Origin: Verrucomicrobia bacterium TMED44
Lineage (GTDB): Bacteria > Verrucomicrobiota > Verrucomicrobiia > Opitutales > Seribacteraceae
Assembly (NCBI GenBank): GCA_002168015.1
Contig: NHCX01000115.1
Location: 2,944-8,350, forward strand
Direction: 5' to 3'
DNA length: 5,407 nucleotides
Under the pieces are notes generated by a model. That model did no database searches. It was not told where the DNA came from and saw only the letters and a program-made list of their open reading frames with translations. Both the position numbers and the translations under genes were made by a program. Positions 1 through 5,407 of the stretch are shown one piece after another; within the stretch, counting starts at the first letter, position 1, and each line of letters begins with the position of its first letter.

Positions 1-417
1 CCCAAAAAGAAAGGTTCCGTTTTATGGACTGAAAAAGAATATAAGAACTTTGAAATGGAACTTGGATTCCGCTTCATCGACGGAACCATTGACTCTGGCA
101 TTCACCTAAGAAACACTGACCAAATTCAGATTGGAATATCAGGATCACTTAAAAGAGATATGACCTGCTCGCCCTATATACCAGGAAAAGGATATCCAGT
201 TGAGGCAAAAAATATCCAAAAACTCCTTAAAGCAAAAGAATGGAATCTAGTAAAAATCCGGGCTATCGGTCCAAAGTACACCGTATGGCTCCAAGGGGAA
301 GAGGTAATGAACTATAAATCATCCTCGGCAAAAGAAAAAGGGCCTATTGGTATCCAACTGCATGGCAACCGAAATATGGCCATTGATTTCAGAAATATTA
401 AAGTTAAAGAGCTCTAA
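1..417 (+). CDS. DUF1080 / 3-keto-disaccharide hydrolase-like protein, C-terminal part (5' end outside window)
   Basis: The frame is open from the first base, so the gene begins before the window; 138 residues are visible, and the ATG at 55 is internal. The reading LWTEKEYKNFEMELGFRF, followed by SGIHLRN, is the typical DUF1080 (PF06439) pattern of a tryptophan or threonine-led strand, 'y.nFe...eFr' and then 'SGi.lR'. The later WNLVKIRAIG, VWLQGEEVMNY, GPIGIQLHG and FRNIKVKEL are the concluding strands of this concanavalin-like jelly-roll fold. Members act on glycosides, and Pfam names the family 3-keto-disaccharide hydrolase; they are usually exported, but any signal peptide would lie outside the window. 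The domain ends normally at the stop, so the 3' end is intact. The M20 gene follows after 66 bp with no terminator, so co-transcription is possible. Family assignment is firm; substrate is unknown. Confidence 0.88.
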   Translation, partial: PKKKGSVLWTEKEYKNFEMELGFRFIDGTIDSGIHLRNTDQIQIGISGSLKRDMTCSPYIPGKGYPVEAKNIQKLLKAKEWNLVKIRAIGPKYTVWLQGEEVMNYKSSSAKEKGPIGIQLHGNRNMAIDFRNIKVKEL

Positions 418-483
418 CAGATCAGTAAGTATTCACAGTTTCTTATGTCAAGGTTCTGCGTTGAGAAGCGCTTTTAATAGTGA

Positions 484-1635
484 ATGATACTTCTTATGGT
501 CAACCTGACAGATCTTGAGCGCACTCTTTGTGAGTTAATTGAACTCCCTAGCATCAACCCATCTCTGAAATGTGATGATCAAACACTAACCGGTGAAGAG
601 AAAATAGCTGCCTATTTGGAAAGCCGTGCCGCTCAAGTTGGAATCTCATCCAAGAGAATGAAAGTTCTACCCGGAAGGGATAACCTCCTGCTTTCCATCA
701 GACCAAGAGGTAAGGTAAGATCAAGAATTATTCTTGCTCCACACATGGATGTGGTCCCAGCCCCGAAAACTTCGTTTAAGCCTAAAAGAAAAAAGGGGCG
801 AATTTACGGACGAGGTGCCTGTGACACCAAGGGCTCCATGACAGCCTTTTTCCACGCATTTCTGAAAATTGCCCAAAATGGAACGATTCCCCAAAATACC
901 GAGATTCTCTTTATTGGCCTAGTCGATGAAGAATTCTCTCAAGCAGGATCGCGCAAGCTGTCTCAAAAAGGACCTCCTGCCGATTTGGCAATTGCTGGAG
1001 AACCGACTAGCTTGCAAGTGGTTTCAGCTCACAAAGGAAACCTTTGGATCCGCCTCAAAACCAAGGGTAAAGCTGCCCATGGATCCACTCCTCAATACGG
1101 AGTCAATGCAATTGAAAAGATGACCCCCGTAGTCAGATTGATCTCCAGGGCCTATCAGGATTTTCTTAAAAGAAAAACGCATCCCTTACTTGGCCATCCG
1201 ACTGTAAATATAGGCAAAATTCAGGGAGGCATTCAGCCAAATGTAGTTCCGGAAACTTGCGAAATAGACATTGACCGAAGAACTCTGCCAGGGGAAACAG
1301 ACCTAATGGTTGAAGCTGAAATTAAAAAACTACTTCGGCTTCACAAAGTAAATATACCCGAATTTTCGGTAAGCAGGTCTGTCCCCTGTCCCCCTTTGGA
1401 TACAAATCAAAACCTACCTGCCGTGCAGGCATTTCTCAAAGCAGCCAATCGTCGTAAAACGGTTGGAGTTCCCTATTTTACAGATGCAGCCCCCATTGCA
1501 ATGGGTGGAACCCCTGCCCTCGTTTATGGACCCGGAAATATTGCTCAAGCCCATGCTCTAGATGAATGGGTTGCCATTAAGGAACTGGAAAAGGCAGAAG
1601 CATGTATCTTTCGCTTCTTAAATAGCCTTCCATAG
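484..1635 (+). CDS. M20-family metallopeptidase / deacylase (ArgE/DapE-like)
   Basis: This is an intact 383-residue protein, the usual length for ArgE/DapE/CPG2-type zinc hydrolases, probably cytoplasmic because no signal peptide is seen. Family motifs occur in order: HMD (metal ligand H87 and D89), GRGACDTKGSM (bridging D114), DEE (E149 as general base, E150 as ligand), GEPT (E173), AAHG in the lid/dimerisation domain (H199), and a late AQAH (H357, last metal ligand). All catalytic residues are therefore present. TDAAPI at about 333-338 is the stretch before the last ligand in ArgE/DapE relatives. Acetylornithine deacetylase, succinyl-diaminopimelate desuccinylase, or an N-acyl amino acid or dipeptide hydrolase are all possible; no arginine or lysine biosynthesis gene lies beside it. 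The start is uncertain: ATG 484 has only a poor GAGAAG 15 nt upstream, and ATG 496 (residue 5) is an equally good start. TAA, TAG and TGA sit in tandem directly before ATG 484. Confidence 0.92.
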   Translation: MILLMVNLTDLERTLCELIELPSINPSLKCDDQTLTGEEKIAAYLESRAAQVGISSKRMKVLPGRDNLLLSIRPRGKVRSRIILAPHMDVVPAPKTSFKPKRKKGRIYGRGACDTKGSMTAFFHAFLKIAQNGTIPQNTEILFIGLVDEEFSQAGSRKLSQKGPPADLAIAGEPTSLQVVSAHKGNLWIRLKTKGKAAHGSTPQYGVNAIEKMTPVVRLISRAYQDFLKRKTHPLLGHPTVNIGKIQGGIQPNVVPETCEIDIDRRTLPGETDLMVEAEIKKLLRLHKVNIPEFSVSRSVPCPPLDTNQNLPAVQAFLKAANRRKTVGVPYFTDAAPIAMGGTPALVYGPGNIAQAHALDEWVAIKELEKAEACIFRFLNSLP

Positions 1636-1754
1636 CAAAATAGTATAACAAGAGGGTGCATTTGCGGGTCGCTATTGTTTTTCTTCTTTTGAACTTCTAG
1701 ATCGGAGGTGTGGCTCCTCAAGAAAGCAAAAAATAGATCGTAGATCGCAAATCA

Positions 1755-1784
1755 CTGAAAATAATCTGGCTATTCTTTTATAAG
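1755..1784 (+). promoter_or_regulatory. Possible sigma70-type promoter for the beta-propeller gene
   Basis: CTGAAA (1755-1760, four of six matches to TTGACA) and TATAAG (1779-1784, five of six matches to TATAAT) are 18 nt apart in an AT-rich spacer. Transcription would start near 1791 and leave a leader of about 65 nt before the ATG at 1856. The rest of the 220-bp spacer (1636-1855) holds three TAGATCG copies but no gene. Such boxes arise often by chance in AT-rich DNA, so this is only a candidate. Confidence 0.25.
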
Positions 1785-1855
1785 ATACAAAAAAGATTTT
1801 CAGGATTGAGTAAAAAGAGGCTTTCCGAGAATCAAAACAATGATTTGAATAGGGT

Positions 1856-3076
1856 ATGATTAAATTCCTTTTTTTATGCTTTAGCTTTTTGCTTACACTT
1901 ACACTTTCCGCGGAAGAATGGAGGTCATTTCGCGGTCCCACTGGCATGGGTATCACCATGCAAAATATGCCCAGCAAGTGGAGTCCACAATCAATCCTTT
2001 GGAAATATAAATTGCCCGGCGAAGGACAGTCGTCCCTAGTTGAAGCCGGAAACAAAATTTTTCTAACTACCAGCCAAAAAGAAGGATCGGTCCGGCAACT
2101 TCTCTGCATTGATGCCGACAAACCCGCCTTACTATGGGAAAGAACTATACGATACTCAGGGGGCGAGAGCAGTCATCGAATGAATGGATGGGGAACTCCT
2201 ACACCAGCAACTTCTGATAACCGGGTAGTTGCTTTTTTTGGCCCGGCAGGCATGCATTGTTTTGATTTAAATGGAAACAAGATTTGGGAACTTTCGATCG
2301 GCGACTTCCCGGGAAACTGGGGTGCGGCAGCTTCCCCATTGATTCGAAACGGCATTGTTTATCAAAATTGCGATTCAATGGGGCCCTCCCGGCTTTTAGC
2401 TATCAGTTTGGAAACTGGAAAGATCATCTGGGACACTCCCCGAGTTGAAAAACCTAGAGGTGGATGGAGTACGCCTATTTTCATAGATACCAATGAAAAG
2501 TCGCAAATTGTCCTTAATGGAGAATATGGAGTCCGCGGATACAGTCCGGCGGATGGCAGGGAAATCTGGTTTTGCAAAGGTTTTAACGGTCGGGGATCAC
2601 CCATACCTTTTTTTGGTAATGGATTAGTTTATGTAGTGAACGGAAAACCGGGTGATTTATATGCTGTCGATCCGTCCGGAAAAGGAGATGTGACCAAGAG
2701 TCATCTTAGGTGGCATGCACGCAGAAACGGTGGCCGTGACCTTCCTTCACCCGCAATGATGAAGAATCTTGTATTGGTAACCAGTATGAGCGGAGTTATA
2801 ACCTGCTACGATTCCAAAAGTGGAAATATAAACTGGGTAGACCGCATAAAAGGAGCATTTTCGGGATCACCTTTGGTCACCAAAGAGCATTACTTCATCC
2901 AAAACGAGAGTGGTCAAACCTTTGTCATCCACCCGAGAAAAGAAAAACTTGATGTGATTGCAGTGAATAGCCTGACTGCAAATTCAGATGAAATTTTTCG
3001 GGCAACGCTTAGTCCCATCCGCGGCAAATTATATACCCGTTCAAATAGCCAACTTTACTGTTTTAAAGGTAAGTAA
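1856..3076 (+). CDS. Secreted PQQ-like beta-propeller repeat protein
   Basis: This is an intact 406-residue protein. Residues 1-19 are a Sec signal peptide: a lysine at 3, a hydrophobic core rich in Leu and Phe, and probable cleavage at LSA|EEW. This supports the ATG at 1856, although AGGG at 1851-1854 is only one base away and too close for a normal ribosome site. The mature start WRSFRGPTGMG, then PSKWS and LPGEGQSS, is the standard opening of PQQ_2 (PF13360) proteins in planctomycetes and verrucomicrobia. Propeller blades repeat as 'l.c.d...g...W': LLCIDADKPALLWE (82-95), MHCFDLNGNKIWE (133-145), LLAISLETGKIIWD (180-193), VRGYSPADGREIWF (226-239), LYAVDPSG (268-275), ITCYDSKSGNINWV (315-328) and the closing LYCFKGK. 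It probably forms a seven- or eight-bladed periplasmic or outer-surface propeller. I see no quinoprotein dehydrogenase signature, so a binding or scaffold role is as likely as catalysis. Confidence 0.9.
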   Translation: MIKFLFLCFSFLLTLTLSAEEWRSFRGPTGMGITMQNMPSKWSPQSILWKYKLPGEGQSSLVEAGNKIFLTTSQKEGSVRQLLCIDADKPALLWERTIRYSGGESSHRMNGWGTPTPATSDNRVVAFFGPAGMHCFDLNGNKIWELSIGDFPGNWGAAASPLIRNGIVYQNCDSMGPSRLLAISLETGKIIWDTPRVEKPRGGWSTPIFIDTNEKSQIVLNGEYGVRGYSPADGREIWFCKGFNGRGSPIPFFGNGLVYVVNGKPGDLYAVDPSGKGDVTKSHLRWHARRNGGRDLPSPAMMKNLVLVTSMSGVITCYDSKSGNINWVDRIKGAFSGSPLVTKEHYFIQNESGQTFVIHPRKEKLDVIAVNSLTANSDEIFRATLSPIRGKLYTRSNSQLYCFKGK

Positions 3077-3080
3077 CAGA

Positions 3081-3086
3081 TATAAT
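3081..3086 (+). promoter_or_regulatory. Possible -10 box (TATAAT) upstream of the oxidoreductase gene
   Basis: A perfect TATAAT lies five bases after the stop of the propeller gene, within the 109-bp spacer before the Gfo/Idh/MocA gene. No good -35 hexamer is found 16-18 nt upstream, where the sequence still belongs to the propeller coding region. If used, the leader would be about 90 nt. The two genes could equally be read from one transcript, since no terminator lies between them. Confidence 0.22.
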
Positions 3087-3185
3087 AAGCTCCACTGAGT
3101 ACAATTTAACCAAAAATTTCTATCTCAATCAAAAGATTCATTTCCTATAAACAATTTTCCTTCGTCTGATCTTCCAGCAAAAATT

Positions 3186-4589
3186 ATGAAAAAAGAAAAC
3201 AACACTTTGCCCTCCCCTATTTCACGAAGAAATTTCATTTCGAATTCAGGTAAAATTGCAACAGGAAGTGCCCTCGCCGGAGTTGCCCTTCCCATGGTTC
3301 ACGGACAAAGCTCGGACATTACAAAAATTGCACTCGTTGGATGCGGGGGACGGGGGACGGGGGCCGCCAGTAATGCCCTTTCTGTGTCAGCAGCCAATGG
3401 ACCCACCAAATTAGTGGCCATGGCCGATGTTTTTCAAACCAAAATGGAACGGAGCTACAACGGACTGGTCAATAAACATAAGGATCAGGTGGATGTTCCT
3501 GAAGAAAGGAGATTCATTGGTTTTGATGGCTATGAAAAAGCCATGGATGTCCTTGATCCTGGAGATGTTGTCATTTTCACCTCTCCCTGTGCTTTCAGAT
3601 GGGTCCATTATCAATATGCGATCAAACGGGGTCTGAATGTATTTATGGAAAAGCCCGTAACCCCAGATGGTTTTTCATCCCGAAAAATGCTTGAACTGAA
3701 CGAAGAAGCCAAAAAACTAAATCTAAAAGTGGGCGTTGGGCTAATGTGCCGCCACAGTCAGGCAAGGCTCGAATTAAAGTCTAGAATTGAAGATGGGGAT
3801 CTTGGAGAAATTCTCAACATGCGAGCTTATCGTATGCAGGGACCGATCGCATCCTGTTTTTCTGACAAAAAACCAACCAGTGAAAGTGAATTGATGTATC
3901 AGATCAAAAGATTCCATAGTTTTCTCTGGTTGAGTGGAGGATCATTTAGTGATTTCTTCATTCACAACATCGATGAATGTTGTTGGATGAAAGGGATGTG
4001 GCCGGTGAAATGTCAAGCACAAGGCGGTCGTCATTATCGTGGAGATAAGATCGATCAAAACTTTGACAACTACACGGTTGAATACACCTTCCCAGACGAG
4101 ACGAAGCTTTATTTTCATGGAAGAAACATGGCCGGTTGCCACCAGGAGTTTTCCAGCCATGCCCATGGTACAAAAGGTTATGCCCTTATTTCCGGGCCCG
4201 GAGGACACCGCTCGCAGGCAAGAATCCACAACGGCATGGGATCGAACAGTGATCTTGCCTGGATTTTTGGTCAGAGTAACGGAGGCGGGCGACCCACCAC
4301 GGAAACCAATCCTTATCAGGATGAATGGGAAAAGCTAATGGATGCGATTAAAAACGATAAGCCACACAATGAAGTGGAGAGAGGCGTGCAAGCCAGCGTA
4401 GTCACTTCGATGGGAAGAATGGCTGCACACATTGGGACGGAAGTCACCTATGATCAAATGCTCAACTCACAGCACACATTCGCCCCAGGAGTAGAGAAGT
4501 TGGCTCTTGATTCAGAATCCCCTTTGCTTGCCGACAACAATGGGATTTACCCTATCCCGGAACCCGGCAGGAAGAAGCAGGAGTATTAA
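3186..4589 (+). CDS. Tat-exported Gfo/Idh/MocA family oxidoreductase
   Basis: This is an intact 467-residue NAD(P)-dependent sugar oxidoreductase of the Gfo/Idh/MocA superfamily. The N-terminus carries a twin-arginine signal, SRRNFI at 13-18, then a weakly hydrophobic Ala/Gly/Val stretch and probable cleavage near VHG|Q at 40-41. The protein should therefore be exported folded with its cofactor, as for glucose-fructose oxidoreductase. The Rossmann motif GCGGRGTG is at 52-59, and the family EKPV motif, with catalytic-site K156, is at 155-158. IHNIDECCW (259-267) carries the conserved His and Asp of the substrate domain. The C-terminus, with NPYQDEW, a GxxVTYDQ-like strand and a terminal YPIPEPG (455-461), matches the bacterial GFO_IDH_MocA_C2 type common in planctomycetes and verrucomicrobia. 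Such enzymes oxidise sugars, often at C3, which would suit the DUF1080 hydrolase encoded upstream. There is no Shine-Dalgarno; the start is chosen because it gives the complete Tat signal. The exact sugar cannot be read from the sequence. Confidence 0.93.
   Translation: MKKENNTLPSPISRRNFISNSGKIATGSALAGVALPMVHGQSSDITKIALVGCGGRGTGAASNALSVSAANGPTKLVAMADVFQTKMERSYNGLVNKHKDQVDVPEERRFIGFDGYEKAMDVLDPGDVVIFTSPCAFRWVHYQYAIKRGLNVFMEKPVTPDGFSSRKMLELNEEAKKLNLKVGVGLMCRHSQARLELKSRIEDGDLGEILNMRAYRMQGPIASCFSDKKPTSESELMYQIKRFHSFLWLSGGSFSDFFIHNIDECCWMKGMWPVKCQAQGGRHYRGDKIDQNFDNYTVEYTFPDETKLYFHGRNMAGCHQEFSSHAHGTKGYALISGPGGHRSQARIHNGMGSNSDLAWIFGQSNGGGRPTTETNPYQDEWEKLMDAIKNDKPHNEVERGVQASVVTSMGRMAAHIGTEVTYDQMLNSQHTFAPGVEKLALDSESPLLADNNGIYPIPEPGRKKQEY
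3345..3365 (+). repeat. Short G-tract tandem repeat (GGGGGAC) inside the Rossmann motif codons
   Basis: Three runs of five G (3345-3349, 3352-3356, 3359-3363) are separated by AC, giving two perfect 7-bp units and a partial third. They encode the glycine-rich C-G-G-R-G-T-G nucleotide-binding loop. The codon choice (GGG, GGA, CGG, GGG, ACG, GGG) maximises G content, which is odd in a gene of moderate GC. The tract may fold as a G-quadruplex or slip during replication. Confidence 0.85.
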
Positions 4590-4738
4590 TTTCATTCATT
4601 TTCCCCCAACTTCATCGCAACTGAGCTGTGGGAACGCCTTTGCTAACAAGGATAAAGGATTCGTGCGAATAACTTTTTATTCTTTTTAAAGGTACGCTTT
4701 CTTCTTGTTTTTCAACTACTTAGATAAAGGAATGCATA

Positions 4739-4752
4739 GGATTAAATAATCC
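4739..4752. repeat. Small inverted repeat GGATTA-AA-TAATCC
   Basis: Six-base arms are separated by two bases. It lies 28 bp before the TTGACC box of the candidate small-RNA promoter, so it could be an operator half-site pair. It could also be a chance palindrome in AT-rich DNA. No second copy was noticed in the window. Confidence 0.3.
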
Positions 4753-4766
4753 AATGTAAACTCTAG

Positions 4767-4796
4767 TTGACCAACTTTTAAACATTCACCTAAATC
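4767..4796 (+). promoter_or_regulatory. Possible promoter of a short terminated transcript
   Basis: TTGACC (4767-4772) matches the -35 consensus at five of six positions. After 18 nt comes TAAATC (4791-4796), a poor -10 with three of six matches. A start near 4803 would place the first transcribed bases right at the hairpin beginning at 4804. The -10 is weak, so the call rests mainly on position relative to the hairpins. Confidence 0.2.
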
Positions 4797-4802
4797 ATCT
4801 TA

Positions 4803-4875
4803 TCCAAGGAAGTTTTGGGGTAGGCTTTCTTGGTTTTAGGCCCGTTCTCGGTTACCGAGAACGGGCCATTTTTTT
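4803..4875 (+). ncRNA. Candidate small RNA made of two hairpins, the second a terminator
   Basis: The first hairpin pairs CCAAGGAAG (4804-4812) with CTTTCTTGG (4825-4833): nine pairs including one G-U, around a 12-nt loop with a GGGG run. Five bases (TTTTA) separate it from the 13-bp terminator stem at 4839-4867, which ends in seven T. The layout of an upstream hairpin, a short linker and a strong intrinsic terminator is typical of bacterial small RNAs, and a TTGACC box sits at the right distance upstream. It matches no RNA family I recognise. The alternative is simply a structured 3' untranslated end of the oxidoreductase transcript. The start coordinate is approximate. Confidence 0.25.
4839..4875 (+). 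terminator. Strong rho-independent terminator
   Basis: GGCCCGTTCTCGG (4839-4851) pairs perfectly with CCGAGAACGGGCC (4855-4867) over 13 bp around a TTA loop. An A and then seven T (4869-4875) follow. The T run is only on the right side, so it acts on the + strand. It closes either the oxidoreductase operon or a short separate transcript, and insulates the region to its right. Confidence 0.93.
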
Positions 4876-4889
4876 ATAGATTGTCTTTT

Positions 4890-5050
4890 ATGTATAAAAT
4901 TAAGAGTGAATATGTATTCCTAGTCAAAAGGCTCATTATGCCCTTCCTTTTGGCACTCCTATCAACCTACACTGAAATCAAATCTTGTTTTTGCTGATGC
5001 AACCTCTTTTAAGAGAATGTAGTATTGATAATTATTTAATGAATGAATAA
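4890..5050 (+). pseudogene. Possible decayed N-terminus of a small secreted protein (fragments in several frames)
   Basis: An ATG at 4890 opens 35 codons ending in TGA at 4995-4997. The peptide contains KRLIMPFLLALLS, which looks like a Sec signal peptide (an internal ATG at 4938 would give the hydrophobic core). Its end is followed in another frame by ADATSFK (from 4993), the kind of sequence expected just after signal cleavage. A 17-codon frame (4997-5050) overlaps the stop as TGATG. A run of five T at 4988-4992 is a plausible site for an indel. I cannot name a family, there is no ribosome site, and chance is a serious alternative. Confidence 0.18.
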
Positions 5051-5107
5051 TCAGTCGCTTTTAGAAAAACTTTTTCTGGAGCACTCGCCAGGATCTTGCC
5101 GTCCCGA

Positions 5108-5407
5108 ATGGAAGAGACTCTTGCTTTTTTGTTATTGATATATGGATGCTCTACTTTTGCTTTTTCTCAACCTGCTGGAGAAACCATTTGTTTGCAAAAG
5201 TGTGCTTCTTGTCATGGAATGGATGTACAAAGTGTAAAGGTAAATATGAGGATGCTCTGGATGAAGACTGGTCAGTTGGTAAAATCAAAACATATATCTG
5301 GAAGAAAAATGCCTAACGATGATCCTGATTTGTGTGCTAGAGAAGAGTCCGTAAAGGTATCTCAGTATGTATATCAGCAATTTTATTCTGCTAACGGCAA
5401 AGTTTAG
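5108..5407 (+). pseudogene. Frameshifted, truncated cytochrome c domain (DUF1587/DUF1592-type protein N-terminus)
   Basis: The frame from ATG 5108 (or TTG 5096) gives about 99-103 residues with a hydrophobic leader, FLLLIYGCSTFAFS|Q. A class I cytochrome c haem site, CASCH (5201-5215), follows. Residues just after it are nonsense in this frame, but the frame starting at 5236 reads KGKYEDALDEDW and then KIKTYIWKK up to 5307. The first frame then resumes with KMPNDDPDLC, where the Met is the likely distal haem ligand, and then VSQYVYQQFYSANGKV and a stop. The spliced reading matches the haem domain at the head of large verrucomicrobial DUF1587/DUF1592 proteins ('MP..DP..C.gEea.kV..Y.Y..FYS'). 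Restoring it needs one A added in the run at 5236-5238 and one A removed from the run at 5305-5309. Family members continue for several hundred residues beyond this point, so the TAG at 5405 is premature. The leader lacks the usual positive charge near its start. A pseudogene is most likely; homopolymer sequencing errors are the alternative. Confidence 0.72.

Larger units (their letters stand above)
4590..5107. other. Long stretch without an intact gene (about 500 bp)
   Basis: No reading frame here, on either strand, shows a recognisable family. It contains a weak 4-bp hairpin (ATTC/GAAT, 4659-4670) before a T-rich run, a 14-bp imperfect palindrome (4739-4752), the double-hairpin terminator region (4804-4875) and, after 4890, short frame fragments that may be the remains of a secreted protein. 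Base composition is more AT-rich than in the flanking genes. The oxidoreductase gene stops 249 bp before the strong terminator, so either its 3' untranslated region is long or the terminator serves a separate short transcript. Confidence 0.7.

Noticed and set aside
1636..1690. Possible terminator after the M20 gene (AATAG ... CTATT then a T-rich run)
   Set aside because: Only five pairs around a loop of about 30 nt, with mismatches beyond; too weak to call.
1672..2121. 149-codon frame on the minus strand
   Set aside because: It overlaps the start of the well-supported propeller gene and its spacer, has no recognisable motif and reads as low-complexity Ser/Arg/Phe sequence.
3942..4338. Several 70-99 codon frames on both strands inside the oxidoreductase
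   Set aside because: They lie entirely within the coding region of a protein with clear family motifs, and show no domain features of their own.
4659..4678. Hairpin ATTC-GTGC-GAAT before TTTTT, just after the oxidoreductase gene
   Set aside because: A four-base AT-rich stem is unlikely to terminate; the 13-bp hairpin downstream is far stronger.
4507..4689. 60-codon frame overlapping the 3' end of the oxidoreductase gene
   Set aside because: The first half is an out-of-frame copy of the conserved C-terminus, and there is no ribosome site or motif.
5236..5309. Programmed ribosomal frameshifting in the cytochrome c domain
   Set aside because: The A3 and A5 runs are not classic slippery heptamers, two opposite shifts would be needed within 75 bases, and an early stop follows anyway.
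1..5407. CRISPR array, tRNA, rRNA, insertion sequence or toxin-antitoxin pair
   Set aside because: Nothing seen: no regularly spaced repeats, cloverleaf, transposase motif, terminal inverted repeats or small overlapping gene pair with recognisable products.

Overview
The window holds three complete genes, the 3' end of a fourth and the broken start of a fifth, all on the + strand, in moderately AT-rich DNA. The gene set suggests a member of the Planctomycetota/Verrucomicrobiota group, more likely Verrucomicrobiota, and probably a heterotroph that lives on polysaccharides. It comprises a DUF1080 domain, a secreted PQQ-type beta-propeller, a Tat-exported Gfo/Idh/MocA oxidoreductase, and a cytochrome c domain of the kind that heads the large DUF1587/DUF1592 proteins. 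None of the three complete genes has a well-placed Shine-Dalgarno sequence. The taxonomic call is inference from family content; there is no marker gene here.

Layout. 1-417 is the C-terminal part of a DUF1080 (3-keto-disaccharide hydrolase-like) protein. After 66 bp comes an intact M20-family metallopeptidase/deacylase (484-1635). A 220-bp AT-rich spacer with a possible promoter leads to a signal-peptide-bearing PQQ-like beta-propeller protein (1856-3076). A 109-bp spacer with a TATAAT box precedes a 467-residue Tat-dependent Gfo/Idh/MocA oxidoreductase (3186-4589). About 500 bp without an intact gene follows. It holds a very strong rho-independent terminator (4839-4875), a second hairpin just upstream of it (together a candidate small RNA), and short reading-frame fragments. 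The window ends with a cytochrome c-like domain (5108-5407) that shows two opposite one-base frameshifts and an early stop.

How the genes may work together. DUF1080 hydrolases and Gfo/Idh/MocA dehydrogenases are the two halves of the 3-keto route of glycoside cleavage, in which a sugar is oxidised at C3 and the 3-keto glycoside is then cleaved. Their co-occurrence with an exported beta-propeller protein fits extracytoplasmic sugar processing. The M20 enzyme could remove an acyl or aminoacyl group, but nothing fixes its substrate. This link is inference from gene content and spacing.

The most notable points are the frameshifted, truncated cytochrome c domain at the right edge and the double-hairpin terminator region. 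I see no CRISPR array, tRNA, rRNA, insertion sequence or clear mobile element, and no convincing undescribed multi-gene system.
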